Positions 7,612-17,569 of a stretch of DNA of 42,507 nt are shown here, one piece after another. This DNA comes from Glycomyces luteolus (GTDB taxonomy: Bacteria > Actinomycetota > Actinomycetes > Mycobacteriales > Micromonosporaceae): positions 1-42,507 of the forward strand of contig NZ_JAPZVP010000008.1 of the NCBI RefSeq assembly GCF_027622875.1. Direction: 5' to 3'. Below the pieces are notes generated by a model. It saw only the letters and a list, made by a program, of their open reading frames with translations. It made no database searches and was not told the DNA's origin. Each line of letters starts with the position of its first letter. Within the stretch, counting starts at the first letter, position 1. Both the position numbers and the translations under genes were made by a program.

Positions 7612-10600
7612 TCACCAGCCGCACCAATAGACAAGTCTCCCTATACACGTCTTGCCCACTCCGAGGTCTACAGTCGCTGGAATGGGAATTTCTCCTGCGA
7701 AAGTACCTTCAAAGCCAGCTCCACCACCAGTACTGTAGGAGAAATTGCTGCCATCCAAAGTGACTGCGAGTTCTGCCAATACCACTCCACTTGCACCGGT
7801 CTCGAGACCGATGTATCCATCCCAGCCCGCCAATTCTGAGGCACTGGATGCACTCGAGAATACAATCGCGCCGCTAACCTCGAACCCCACGCCGGTGTTG
7901 AGATTTCCATGGATCCGGGTTGTTTCAACAGTGCCGTCCTCGAGCGTGTACATCTCGCAGGAGTCGAAGCCGCCTCCGAGGTAAACTTGGCCACTTGAGC
8001 TTCCGCAAACGCCGATCGACCCGAGCCCCATATACTCCAACAGGGGGGCGAGATATTTGTCTCGAAGCAGTTCGTCATTAATTACATAGTCAAACCATTC
8101 AATTGCTTCCTCGGCCGACATAGAAGATACATCTTCAAGATCGAACTCGTCATCACCGTCACCTCCCGAACCATTCGTGTCACCGTTCCCGTAGCTGCTT
8201 CCGGTCGTTTCAAGTTCAATCCCCGGAGCATCGTAGGTTGATTGCCCCCCATTTGAACATTCTCCAGGGTAGTAGAAGGTGCCTCCGGGTCCTGTCCAGC
8301 AGAGACCGGTGGGATCAGAAAAGGTGGCGGGTGAGTTGTTGGAGTAGGCGTACCCGTTGAGTTGCTGCGCGCTTGACAGGTCAGCGATGGGGTCGACAGA
8401 GAGGAAGCGTCCGGTCGTGGGATTGTAGTCGCGGGCGCCGATGTGGGTGTAACCGGTGGGATCGATGGTGCCTTTGATGTAGCCGTTGTGGCCGAGCCAA
8501 TCGGGGTCGCCGCTAGCGGCGGTCGTGGCGGTGGCGAGGTTGTTGCCGTAGGGGTCGGAGTAGCGGCGTGTGACTTCTCCGGTGAAGCAGTCGAAGGCTA
8601 CCGTTCCGGTGCCGTGGTGGTCAGCGAACTGGAATTGGGTAGTACCGCCCGCTTTCTCGATACGAGTGGCACCGCCTGGGAGATCGACGCTTCGTGTCGA
8701 GGACACTGTGCCTGCTGTCGTGTTTAGGCTGATCTCCACTCCTGCAACGTACAGGGTGGCTTCATCGGCCGTCGAGCGCATGATTCGGTTGCCGTCGGCA
8801 TCGTAGAAGAACTGGATGCTGCCGTTACTGACGTCGCCGGTAACAGCGCCGTTGCTGGACAATGCGGCTCCGGTGGTCGTGATGGTCTCGACCTTGCCGT
8901 TGGCATCCCAGGTGATGTCTTGGGAGAACCCGCTGGAGGAGGTGACGCCGGTGGTGTTGCCGACTTGGTCGTATTCGAAGCCTGTCGACATATTCGCGGC
9001 TGTGTCGGTGACGGTCTCGAGGGCGTGGGCGGTCTGCTGGCCGTACGCGTAGGTCCAGCTTTGGTCCGTCCCTGTCCCCGTGGAGTCGCGAACAGTGAGG
9101 CCAGTGCGATTCCCGGCGGCGTCGAAGGTGTAGGACTGCCAATAGGCGGCGGCGCCGCCGGTGCCGGTGGTCTCGGGGCCGCCGCTGCAGGCGGTGGCAT
9201 CGGTACCGGTCGCTGCGGTCGTCCAGGCTTCGGTCAGGCGGCGCAGGCCGTCGTAGTTGTAGCACTCAGCTTGACGCTTCATGTTTTGGGCGCTGGGTGC
9301 GTCGATGATGGAGAGGATGTTCCCAGCGTCGTCGTAGTCGTAGGTGGTGTTCGACAAAGTCCCCGCGGTGCTGAGGTTGCGGGTCCAGGTCTGGTCGAGG
9401 CGATTGGCCTCACCGTAGGCCCAGGTCTGCTGGAGAAGAGCGGCCGTGGTCGGATAATAGGCCTTGGAAATCTGCCCAGTGTGGTTGTACGTGATGTCTT
9501 GGGCGTAAGTGCCGTCGGCGCCTGCGACGTTGGTGATGCGGCCGAGCTTGTCGCGAGTGTAGGCGACCTGTTCGGCGTCGAGGCCGCCGAAGGCGGACCA
9601 GGTGCGGCCCTTGGTGGTGCCGTCGCGGTAGTAGTCGGTGCCGAACTTGTAGGTGCCGGCCAGAGTCCCGGCGGCGGTGCCGGAGATAGTCAGCTGCTGC
9701 GAGATCGGTTGGTAGTCCGGGGCGCGGGTGAGGGTGACGTTGGTGATCGTCATGCCGTCTTCGTAGGAGACGGAACCGGTCTCGTACCCCTTGTACAGGG
9801 AGTCCCAGATGCGGCGGGTCAGCTGGGTACCGGTTGCGGTGGTGGCGCCGCCGTCCCAGGTGGCGGTGATGCGGTTGAGGTTGTCGTAGACGGTCGTGAT
9901 CGTCTGGCCGCGGGCGTCGACGGTGGTGGTGAGGTTGCCGACCTTGTCGTATCCGTAGGTGCTGATACCGGTGTCCGGGTCGATCGCTTTGGTCTTGCGG
10001 CCGCGCAGGTCGTACTCGAACGACCAGGTGTTGGCGTCGAAGTCGGTGACGGTCGCGAGATTCCCGGCCGGGGTGTACGTGTAGGTGGTGTTCTGCGCTT
10101 CGCCGACGGGTTCGTTGTCGAGGTACTGGTGCAGCGCAACGGTTTGGCCGCGGGCGTCGGTCACGGTGGTGGTGGCGGTGCCGCCTTCGGGCGCAGCGGC
10201 GATCGCCTGGTCGGCCCAGTACTGGGTGGTGGTGGACCAGAGTTCATCGCTGGCTTCGGCGGCGGTCACCTTGGTGGCGCGGCCGAGGTCGTCGTACTTG
10301 GTGAGGGTGCGCAGGTCGACGGCACCGGAGTCGACGACCAGAAGCGTGCCCGAGGGCGCACCGGCTGCTTCGTAGACGGCGTTTTCGACAGCGACGCGTC
10401 CGAGGAGGTCGTATTCGGTGTCGGTGACGAGTCGACTACTGTCGCTCGGACCGCTGGCCTGGGTCTGGCGTTCGCGCAGCAGCCCGTCATAGATCTGGAT
10501 GCTCTTCGTGTACGTATTGTCCTCTTCGAGCACCTGGGTGGTGACGGCGATCGGCGCGGTGTCGGTGACCGAGTAGGAGAAGAGGTAGAACGCGCGGCTG

Positions 10601-13600
10601 GTGGAGACCGGTAGCCACACTTCGGTGAGGCGCCCAAGCGAGTCGTACAGCTTCGAAGCGGTCTTCGCGTTTGGGTCGGTCACCGCCGTGTCCAGATGCC
10701 GCAGAGCATCGAATGTGGTCGTCGTGACGTGGCCTGCGGCGTTGGTGACAGTCTGGCCGGTGTTGCGGCCACCCGAGTCGGTGTAGGTCGTGGTGGCGGT
10801 GGTGCGGTTTTCGGCGTCTTTGACCGACAGCGGCCTGCCGTAGTCGTCGTAAGTGGTCGTCGCCGTGGTGACGTAGCTGGCGGCGGTCCCGTCGTGGGAG
10901 GTGATCTCCTGGACGGCAGTGACCAGCCCTTCACTTGGTGCGGTGCCGTAGGCGGCGCCGTCGTAGAGCGTGCGGACGTCGCTGATGGTTTGCGTGGCTC
11001 GGTTCGGGCTGGTCGCGCACTTGACGGCGACGGTATCGACTCGATTCGCGTACTCGACGAGATGGGCGCTGGTGTTCTGAGCGTATTCGTAGCGGGTGCA
11101 TCGGTCGTCGGCGCTGGTTGCCTCGTCGCCGAAGTCATCGGTGCGTGTGATCAGTCCATACTCAGGGTCGTAGTTCGAGTCGGTGCTGGTGTACCGCCAC
11201 GTCCCGTCGGCTTTCAGAGAGGCGGTGCGGGAAATATCGGACCGGACGAACGCCGCTTCGATGTCACCCCAGGAGTGGGTATCGGTGGCGGTGATGTGCC
11301 GCCAGTAGCCGTTGGCGGTCTTGGCGACGATCTGCCCGTCGTTGTAGGTGACCTCGTCTAGGACCGAACCAGAGAGCTCGTCGTAGTCAGTGCGCGTCGC
11401 GCCCAGCGCGTCGGTGAGAGTCACGGAGGTCGTGCCGCCGTCACCGTTGTCGTCGCCGTGCATGCCCTGGTAGTAGTGGGTGACCGACTTGGTCTCCTGG
11501 TTCGTGCCGGGTGCGCTGGTGGCGGTGACGGTGCCGAAGCCGCGCCAGTCGGCCCAGGTGAGGCCCGTCCCGTCGCCGATACCTTGATCTTTGGTCTTGC
11601 GCCAGCCGGGGTTGGAGTACGAGTAGTAGGTGACCTGGTTGAGGCCCTCGCCGGTTCGGTCGGAAACGGTGATCTCGGAGACGACGTATTTATGGAACCA
11701 GTCGGTGATGACATCACCCGCGGAGGCAGGCCGCCAGATGACGGGGAAGCAGCGTCGCTCGTTCGACTTCGGTGTGGGCGTGTCGGTCGGGGTGCAGTCG
11801 GTGTCGGCGTAGGCGACGTCGACTTGGCCGCCGGTGTCGGTGTAGACCGTGGAGAGCCGGGGCCGGATGAGCGGTGAGATGGAGTCGCCGATCTTGTCGA
11901 CGCGGTTCTCTTTCTGGATCGGCAGCAGCGTGGTTGCCGGGAGAGTGATGTCGGCGCCGGTGCCGGCTTTGCCGGTGCGGGTGATCGATTCGAGCCAGAG
12001 GGTGCGGGTCAGGTCGCCGTTGGAGACGAAGGAGTGTTTCAGCGCCCAGTGGTCGACGTCTTGGTAGGCGGCGCCATCCCAGGTCTGGGTGGTGATGCCG
12101 GTGAGGCGTTTGCGGGTCCAGAACGTCGGGCTGGTCTGGGTGGCTTCGCATTTGGTGCCCGAGGCGCAGTTGCGGTCCCAAGGAACGTCGGGCCAGTTCG
12201 CGGCGGTCGAATCGTTCAGTGACGAGCAGCTGACCGTCCCGTCGTAGGTGAGGCAGCGTTCGGCAACGGTGAACACGACCTGCGCAGGCGCGGTGGTGTA
12301 CGCGTCGGCCGAGCGGAGCCCGTACTGGATGGACTTGAGGTAGCCGCCGCGGTGGTAGTTGTCGCCGTTGACGGTGGTGTCGCCGTGCCGGGCGTAGTAG
12401 TTGGTGTCCCTCATGTAGTAGTACGACATGGCGTTGCCGGTCGGGTCGACCACGAAGTCGAGGTTCCACCGCCATGCCTGGTCGCAGTAAGCGTCTTTGA
12501 ACGTCGCGTTGTAGCACGGCTCTGAGGAGTCGTCGCCATAGACGGGGACAGTCCAGGTCGAACCGGTGGCGGTGTCGCCGGTGGCGTAGCCGGGGAGCTG
12601 GTGCTTACCGAAGAAGTACTGGGTGCCGTCGGTGGTGGTGACTTTCCAGTACTCGCCGTCGTTGTCGCCGTTGGCGGCCCCGGTCAGTCGTTCGACTTTC
12701 GAGCCGTCGTCGCTGGAGATTCGCCAGGTGTTGCCGTCTTTGACGAGGTCACCGGCCACGCCGCCGAGGACGATGGAGGCGTTGTCCCATGCCCAGCACT
12801 GGTCCCCCGCGCCGGCGACGTTCTTGTGGCCGTCATCGGAGCAGGACTGGTAGGACCGTTCGATGTAGCCCGGTTCGTAGGTGAAGCCCTCGCCGAGCCA
12901 TGAGCCTTGGTTGTTCGTCGTCGAGGTGCGGCCGTCCGAAGACTGCGAGGAGTACGCGAGGGTGACGTCGGGGGCGAAGTCGCCGATCACGGGCGGGACT
13001 TGGATGCCGTAGGACCATTGGAACGCACCCGAAGCGCCGCCGTGCGACCATTCAGCGGAGGCGCTCAGTGCAGTGGCGGTGTAGTCGCCCTGGTCCGATG
13101 ACTCCCCTGCCGCAACAGCGGTCACCGTCGTCGAAGTGTCGGACTGCGCCGAACCGAAAGTGCCGCCTGCGATCATGGCGTGGCCGGATGAGCCGGTGAG
13201 CATGGAAGAGCCGCGGAGGCCCGAGTCCGTGTCGACAGTAAACCTGATCGTCTGGTTCTCGCCGTCATTGGCGGCATCAATCGGCGCCGCGGATGCAGCG
13301 CAACCATCGTCGGTCCCCGCAGCACAGTCGGGCACCGCCCATGCCGCCAGGCGCGAACCGTAAGCGCCGCCGTAATAGGCCGCCATGGTGGCGTAGCCGA
13401 GCTCGACCTCGACGACGCCTCCGTCGGCGGCGACCGCGACGAGCACTCCAGAGACCCCCGCCGTTTCGGCGTCTTCGGACGGAAGCAGACCGATCTCCAC
13501 CTCGTTCGGACTGTTCCCATCCACCTTGGAGACGGTGAACGGCAGACCGCCGAGTTCACCGGAGGCGGTCCCCTCGGCGAGGTCGAGTACCAGCGTGTCG

Positions 13601-13857
13601 GCCTCGGGCCAGGCGGCCTCGACCGGAGCCTCGGCGGCGAGGTCGTTCCCTTCGCGGGGCTCGACCTCGCCCTCACGGCCCTCGGCGAGGGCCTCGGCGC
13701 CGGGGGCGTCGGGCACCGATGCGAAGTACGGCAGCGGCATCCCAGCCACCGCGAATCCGGCCAGCAGCGCCAGGCCGGAGGTGGCGACGCCGAATCTGCG
13801 CCGGGCTTCGGCCAGGCGTGCGGAGGGCAGGAGCGGCCGCAGGGGGGAGGTAGCCAT
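7612..13857 (-). CDS. Secreted Rhs/YD-repeat polymorphic toxin
   Basis: 2081 residues. An N-terminal signal or anchor helix lies at about 24-45 after a long basic n-region. Residues 270-340 hold the conserved GAFQWSYGIQVPP and VTLAYSSQSSDGRTS block that opens actinobacterial Rhs proteins. YD/Rhs repeats run from about 880 to 1750 (for example YDDLGRATKV, YDSLGRLTEVW, YGYDKVGNLTTTVDARGQ). The Rhs-associated core follows (GHNGYIKGTIDPTGYTHIGARDYNPTTGRFLSVDP) and ends with SDPTGL near residue 1848, the usual self-cleavage and exchange point. The last 230 residues are the variable tip: an acidic GDGDDEFDLEDVSS linker, then a Gly/Ser-rich beta segment with four or more Cys, ending VGKTCIGRLVYWCGW. 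No nuclease or deaminase motif is visible in it. The Rhs repeats form a beta cage that encloses the tip. Confidence 0.93.
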   Translation of the reverse strand: MATSPLRPLLPSARLAEARRRFGVATSGLALLAGFAVAGMPLPYFASVPDAPGAEALAEGREGEVEPREGNDLAAEAPVEAAWPEADTLVLDLAEGTASGELGGLPFTVSKVDGNSPNEVEIGLLPSEDAETAGVSGVLVAVAADGGVVEVELGYATMAAYYGGAYGSRLAAWAVPDCAAGTDDGCAASAAPIDAANDGENQTIRFTVDTDSGLRGSSMLTGSSGHAMIAGGTFGSAQSDTSTTVTAVAAGESSDQGDYTATALSASAEWSHGGASGAFQWSYGIQVPPVIGDFAPDVTLAYSSQSSDGRTSTTNNQGSWLGEGFTYEPGYIERSYQSCSDDGHKNVAGAGDQCWAWDNASIVLGGVAGDLVKDGNTWRISSDDGSKVERLTGAANGDNDGEYWKVTTTDGTQYFFGKHQLPGYATGDTATGSTWTVPVYGDDSSEPCYNATFKDAYCDQAWRWNLDFVVDPTGNAMSYYYMRDTNYYARHGDTTVNGDNYHRGGYLKSIQYGLRSADAYTTAPAQVVFTVAERCLTYDGTVSCSSLNDSTAANWPDVPWDRNCASGTKCEATQTSPTFWTRKRLTGITTQTWDGAAYQDVDHWALKHSFVSNGDLTRTLWLESITRTGKAGTGADITLPATTLLPIQKENRVDKIGDSISPLIRPRLSTVYTDTGGQVDVAYADTDCTPTDTPTPKSNERRCFPVIWRPASAGDVITDWFHKYVVSEITVSDRTGEGLNQVTYYSYSNPGWRKTKDQGIGDGTGLTWADWRGFGTVTATSAPGTNQETKSVTHYYQGMHGDDNGDGGTTSVTLTDALGATRTDYDELSGSVLDEVTYNDGQIVAKTANGYWRHITATDTHSWGDIEAAFVRSDISRTASLKADGTWRYTSTDSNYDPEYGLITRTDDFGDEATSADDRCTRYEYAQNTSAHLVEYANRVDTVAVKCATSPNRATQTISDVRTLYDGAAYGTAPSEGLVTAVQEITSHDGTAASYVTTATTTYDDYGRPLSVKDAENRTTATTTYTDSGGRNTGQTVTNAAGHVTTTTFDALRHLDTAVTDPNAKTASKLYDSLGRLTEVWLPVSTSRAFYLFSYSVTDTAPIAVTTQVLEEDNTYTKSIQIYDGLLRERQTQASGPSDSSRLVTDTEYDLLGRVAVENAVYEAAGAPSGTLLVVDSGAVDLRTLTKYDDLGRATKVTAAEASDELWSTTTQYWADQAIAAAPEGGTATTTVTDARGQTVALHQYLDNEPVGEAQNTTYTYTPAGNLATVTDFDANTWSFEYDLRGRKTKAIDPDTGISTYGYDKVGNLTTTVDARGQTITTVYDNLNRITATWDGGATTATGTQLTRRIWDSLYKGYETGSVSYEDGMTITNVTLTRAPDYQPISQQLTISGTAAGTLAGTYKFGTDYYRDGTTKGRTWSAFGGLDAEQVAYTRDKLGRITNVAGADGTYAQDITYNHTGQISKAYYPTTAALLQQTWAYGEANRLDQTWTRNLSTAGTLSNTTYDYDDAGNILSIIDAPSAQNMKRQAECYNYDGLRRLTEAWTTAATGTDATACSGGPETTGTGGAAAYWQSYTFDAAGNRTGLTVRDSTGTGTDQSWTYAYGQQTAHALETVTDTAANMSTGFEYDQVGNTTGVTSSSGFSQDITWDANGKVETITTTGAALSSNGAVTGDVSNGSIQFFYDADGNRIMRSTADEATLYVAGVEISLNTTAGTVSSTRSVDLPGGATRIEKAGGTTQFQFADHHGTGTVAFDCFTGEVTRRYSDPYGNNLATATTAASGDPDWLGHNGYIKGTIDPTGYTHIGARDYNPTTGRFLSVDPIADLSSAQQLNGYAYSNNSPATFSDPTGLCWTGPGGTFYYPGECSNGGQSTYDAPGIELETTGSSYGNGDTNGSGGDGDDEFDLEDVSSMSAEEAIEWFDYVINDELLRDKYLAPLLEYMGLGSIGVCGSSSGQVYLGGGFDSCEMYTLEDGTVETTRIHGNLNTGVGFEVSGAIVFSSASSASELAGWDGYIGLETGASGVVLAELAVTLDGSNFSYSTGGGAGFEGTFAGEIPIPATVDLGVGKTCIGRLVYWCGW

Positions 13858-13891
13858 GTCCAGGTCTTCTCTCTAACGCGAGGGGTGGAGG

Positions 13892-16800
13892 TTAGATGTT
13901 GGGGCGGTCGTCATTGGTGGCCAAGGACAGCCGTGCGATCACCGAAGGATGCAGGACCCCTGCGTATCCGCGGACGTCGTCGATCGCGCCGGAGAAGTAT
14001 TCGCCATAGCTGCCTCCGGTGAAGCCGCGGCCGATCTGCAGGTTCCCGCCGGCCTGCCACGAGGACAGGAACGGTGCGGTCAGCGGATCGGAGGCGGAAC
14101 TGCCCACATACAGTCGGGCCTGGCCGGTGGTGCCGTCGAATACCGCGGTGAGCCACTGGCCCTGGGTGTCAGCGACCGGATCGACTTCGGTGTTTTCCAC
14201 CGGCGGCAGGGTCACTGCAGGCTCACCATTGGCATCGGTGCTGTCACCGGTGCGCAACCGCAGCGCCCAGCACGGTGTTTGGGATTCCCCGCACTTCGGC
14301 TCGTACACGACCTCGATCGCCGAGGAATTGGTGCCGGGGATCGAGAGCACCGTCATTGTCTTATCGGCGGTGACCGTGGAGAGCCGGACCCGAGCCGAGA
14401 TGGTGAACGACCGGGATGTGTCCACAATCGGGGACGCTACCGATGCGTAGTCATTGACGCCGTCCAGGATCATGTCCCCGGCCCCGACCAGCGGAATCGG
14501 TTCCGTCGTGACCGGGATGCCCTCAACGTACTCGGGTCCGAAGTTCAAGTACGCGCCGCCGAACAGCTTCGCGGACAGGCCGCCGTTGAATTCTGCGGTG
14601 CTGACTCCGTCGCTGGCCAGGTTGTTGAACTGCCACAAGCCCTTGCGTGTCGCCAGTTGCCAGCCGAGGTACTCGGCCTCACCGGCGACCACGACCCGGT
14701 CGAAGACCCGGACGTCAGCGATGGCGCCAGAGAAGTTGTCGCCCCAAGCTCCACCGAAGTTCGCTCGCCCGATCTGCACTGTGCCGTCGCCCCACCAGGT
14801 CGATTGCCGAAGAGCCGAACCAACTCGGGCGCCGTTGATGTAGAGGCTCATCTGGCTGGTCGCGTCGTTCCAGACGCCGATAAGGTGCACCCATTGGCTC
14901 TGGTTCGTGGTCGTGACTTGACCGCCAACGACTTCCCAGGCGGTGAATGCATCCATCGCCATATCCGGCATCGACACCACCCACTGGCCGGTCGTTGCCG
15001 AGGTTGAGCGGTAGCCGAGGATCATGCCAGCCTCGCCGAGGCCACCGTCGACCGAGGCGACGACCCCGTCCTTCGCCAGGTTGGTTACTTTCGCCCAGGC
15101 GGCGATCGACACGCCTTCTCCGGTCGAGGCCACACTGTAAGTGGTGGTATCGATGAAAGCGTTGGTGGTCCCGTTGAAGGTTGCTACCGTAGCGCCCGCT
15201 TTCGGCCCTGCTCCGCCGAGCGTCACACCGGACCCAACGGAACCAGGATTGTTCCCAATGCCGTTGGCCACGCTGGCGCTCCCTGCAGCGTCACCGAGCG
15301 ACCACACGCCCACTGGTTCGGGCACCGAGGTGAGGAACGAGTAGGTCTTGGCCACCGAGTTGCCCGCGGCATCGGTCGCGGTGACCTCCAGGAGGTGGTC
15401 ACCAGGGGTGGTCGGCATGAAGGTGCCAGTCGCCGATTTCGCACCCGCAAGCGGGATCGAGGTCGGCGTTGCCTCATCGAATGAGTAGCTGAAGGACTCG
15501 ACATTCGTCTCGGTGGTGGCGATGGTGATCGAACCGAGCTCGCCGACCATCGGATCCGCGGTCTCAGCCGCTGTAGTGCCGAGCGTGAAGTCGCCACTGG
15601 TGACCGACGGCGCGCTCGGTTTGGTGTTGTCGTACACGAAATAGCAATACGGGGACAAGCTCGAAGAGGAGAGACCGTCGTAAACGATGGCCTGCCACTT
15701 GATCGTCGTTCCGGACGGAAGCGAGTTGACCGCGTCGATCGAGGCCAGCGGCAGCTGGAACTTCGAACCCGACGTCAGCGACGAGGAGAGTCCCGAGGTG
15801 TAGATGACCTGGTTGGAGGTGTTGGATAGCAACCACCTGACTCGGAGCTTTTCAGAAACGCCGCTGCCAGTGTCGGAACCCCATTCGTTCGTGTCCCCGT
15901 TGTCATCGTCGTAAGCTCGCGTGAACAGTGTCGGCCACTCGTTGACGTAAGCGTCAGCAGTGACCGACGACGGGCAGACTGCGCCAGGGTCAGTCCACAG
16001 GTTCGACCGTATTGGGGTATCCGGCGGGGTGTTGTACTTAACGCGCAGATGCCCGTTGTGGCAGAAGCGCATCCACTTGGTCGCATCGGACTCCGAGGCA
16101 TTGCGGATACCAAAGGTCAGCGTGGAGGTGCCGTTACCTGCAGCGTTCTGCAACTCCGAGGTGACGTCCCATTCGGTGGCGTGTGCGCTCGAGTAGTCGC
16201 AGTTGGTGTATGAAGGCTCAGGGGTGGCCTTCGAATCAACCTTCGAACCCGACGGCTGATTGTTCCAGTCCGTCGAGGAGGAGATCCCCGAGCTCATCAA
16301 GTAGAGGTCGGCGACATCACCAGTCTTCTCGCCGTAATAGTTGTGGTACAGGGTCGCGCCGAACGTCGCCGACAGGACCGTCTTGCCCTGGTAGAACGAG
16401 GAGGAGACTCGGTAGAACAGGCGCTTCTTCTCGCAAGATCCGAGTCCAACGCAGTAGCCCACGCCCTGTTCCCCGGTCCAGTTCCAATACGACTCGTCAG
16501 GGTACTTGGAGGCGACCATGGCCTGTGCCGAGCGATACTCATCGCGATAGACCGGGTCGATGTACACCGGGTAGACCGTCTCCGCGCCATTCAACAAGTC
16601 GGTATCGGGGCTGAGCACAATCGACGAACCTGAACCGGAGATCCCCACCTCGGCCTGACGGCCAAAGTCTGCGGCCACCTGCATCGCCTTCACCGGGTCC
16701 GACAGATCAGTGCCGGCCAGATAGGGGACAGTCGCGACCGCCTCATCCACACCGGAAGAGTCCCACATGGTCGGCGAGTCCGCCGAGAGCCACGCATCCA

Positions 16801-17569
16801 GCGTGCCCTCATCGACCATCGCCACCCCGCCATCAGGGGTGGTCTCGACCGCAGTGCCGTCCAGTGTCACCGGCCACTCGATCCGCTGCAGCGCAGCGTT
16901 CGCGGCGGCCTCGGACGACTTGACGACCAGGGTGTGGGTGAATCCGCCGTCAAGCGCAGTCAGGTGTAGATCGACGCCAGGTAGGACCTCGGCATAGATC
17001 GCCGAGGAGCCGTCGACCGTAGGTTCGGGCAAGTCGCCGGCCCAGTCGAGCGTAAAGGTGTGGCCGTTGTTCGCCAGCGTCACCAGCGGCTGGTCGCCCC
17101 CGGCGGAGAACCGCATCTGCACCGTCGTCGCCTTCGGCGCGATCGTGCCATCCGCAGACACCACCAGAGTCGGATCGATGTCGGCCCAAACCCCGCCGAT
17201 CATGGTCCGCACTGGTGCGGCGTATTCCGTCGCGATCAGCGATCCATCCGGCTCGGCCACCACATCCCGCAACTCGCTGCGCAGGTTGAGCACCTCGACG
17301 CTCGCGCCGGACGCTTCAGCCTCAGCGATAGCTTCGGCCTCGGTATCGGCGACGCCGTCGGTCTCGACGACCTGCTCTTCCTGCGCCTCGGCTTGAGGAA
17401 GGTCAGCCCGGTTCCACGGCCACGTGGCCAAGCTTGCGGTCAAGGCAAGCGTGAGGACACCGGTGCCGGCGATCTTCCAGACCCGCCTGGTTCGGGGCAG
17501 TTGCATCAGGGTTCTCGTCTTCTCGAGGGCTGGACGGCGTGCGGGGTTGTGGTTCAGTTGGGTGCTCAT
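13892..17569 (-). CDS. Secreted LamG/DNRLRE-domain protein, partner of Rhs
   Basis: 1225 residues. A signal sequence (helix about 33-50, then DLPQAEAQ) is followed by an acidic segment. A beta-rich domain spans to about 320, and a DNRLRE-like region lies at about 330-510 (VYPVYIDPVYRDE, then a beta sandwich ending HLRVKYNTPP). Ig-like modules come next, followed by two LamG concanavalin-type folds at about 750-965 and 1030-1220 (GAIADVRVFDRVV and GAIDDVRGYAGVL are their last strands). LamG folds bind glycans or proteins. I chose the ATG at 17569, not the upstream frame, because GGAG lies before it and it overlaps the preceding stop as ATGA, which implies translational coupling to the FG-GAP gene. 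The Rhs gene starts 34 bp downstream, so the three are one operon. It probably helps display or deliver the Rhs protein. Confidence 0.9.
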   Translation of the reverse strand: MSTQLNHNPARRPALEKTRTLMQLPRTRRVWKIAGTGVLTLALTASLATWPWNRADLPQAEAQEEQVVETDGVADTEAEAIAEAEASGASVEVLNLRSELRDVVAEPDGSLIATEYAAPVRTMIGGVWADIDPTLVVSADGTIAPKATTVQMRFSAGGDQPLVTLANNGHTFTLDWAGDLPEPTVDGSSAIYAEVLPGVDLHLTALDGGFTHTLVVKSSEAAANAALQRIEWPVTLDGTAVETTPDGGVAMVDEGTLDAWLSADSPTMWDSSGVDEAVATVPYLAGTDLSDPVKAMQVAADFGRQAEVGISGSGSSIVLSPDTDLLNGAETVYPVYIDPVYRDEYRSAQAMVASKYPDESYWNWTGEQGVGYCVGLGSCEKKRLFYRVSSSFYQGKTVLSATFGATLYHNYYGEKTGDVADLYLMSSGISSSTDWNNQPSGSKVDSKATPEPSYTNCDYSSAHATEWDVTSELQNAAGNGTSTLTFGIRNASESDATKWMRFCHNGHLRVKYNTPPDTPIRSNLWTDPGAVCPSSVTADAYVNEWPTLFTRAYDDDNGDTNEWGSDTGSGVSEKLRVRWLLSNTSNQVIYTSGLSSSLTSGSKFQLPLASIDAVNSLPSGTTIKWQAIVYDGLSSSSLSPYCYFVYDNTKPSAPSVTSGDFTLGTTAAETADPMVGELGSITIATTETNVESFSYSFDEATPTSIPLAGAKSATGTFMPTTPGDHLLEVTATDAAGNSVAKTYSFLTSVPEPVGVWSLGDAAGSASVANGIGNNPGSVGSGVTLGGAGPKAGATVATFNGTTNAFIDTTTYSVASTGEGVSIAAWAKVTNLAKDGVVASVDGGLGEAGMILGYRSTSATTGQWVVSMPDMAMDAFTAWEVVGGQVTTTNQSQWVHLIGVWNDATSQMSLYINGARVGSALRQSTWWGDGTVQIGRANFGGAWGDNFSGAIADVRVFDRVVVAGEAEYLGWQLATRKGLWQFNNLASDGVSTAEFNGGLSAKLFGGAYLNFGPEYVEGIPVTTEPIPLVGAGDMILDGVNDYASVASPIVDTSRSFTISARVRLSTVTADKTMTVLSIPGTNSSAIEVVYEPKCGESQTPCWALRLRTGDSTDANGEPAVTLPPVENTEVDPVADTQGQWLTAVFDGTTGQARLYVGSSASDPLTAPFLSSWQAGGNLQIGRGFTGGSYGEYFSGAIDDVRGYAGVLHPSVIARLSLATNDDRPNI

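Noticed and set aside
8920..10614. 564-aa plus-strand reading frame
   Set aside because: Gly/Val-rich low-complexity shadow of the Rhs YD repeats on the other strand; no domain, no ribosome binding site.
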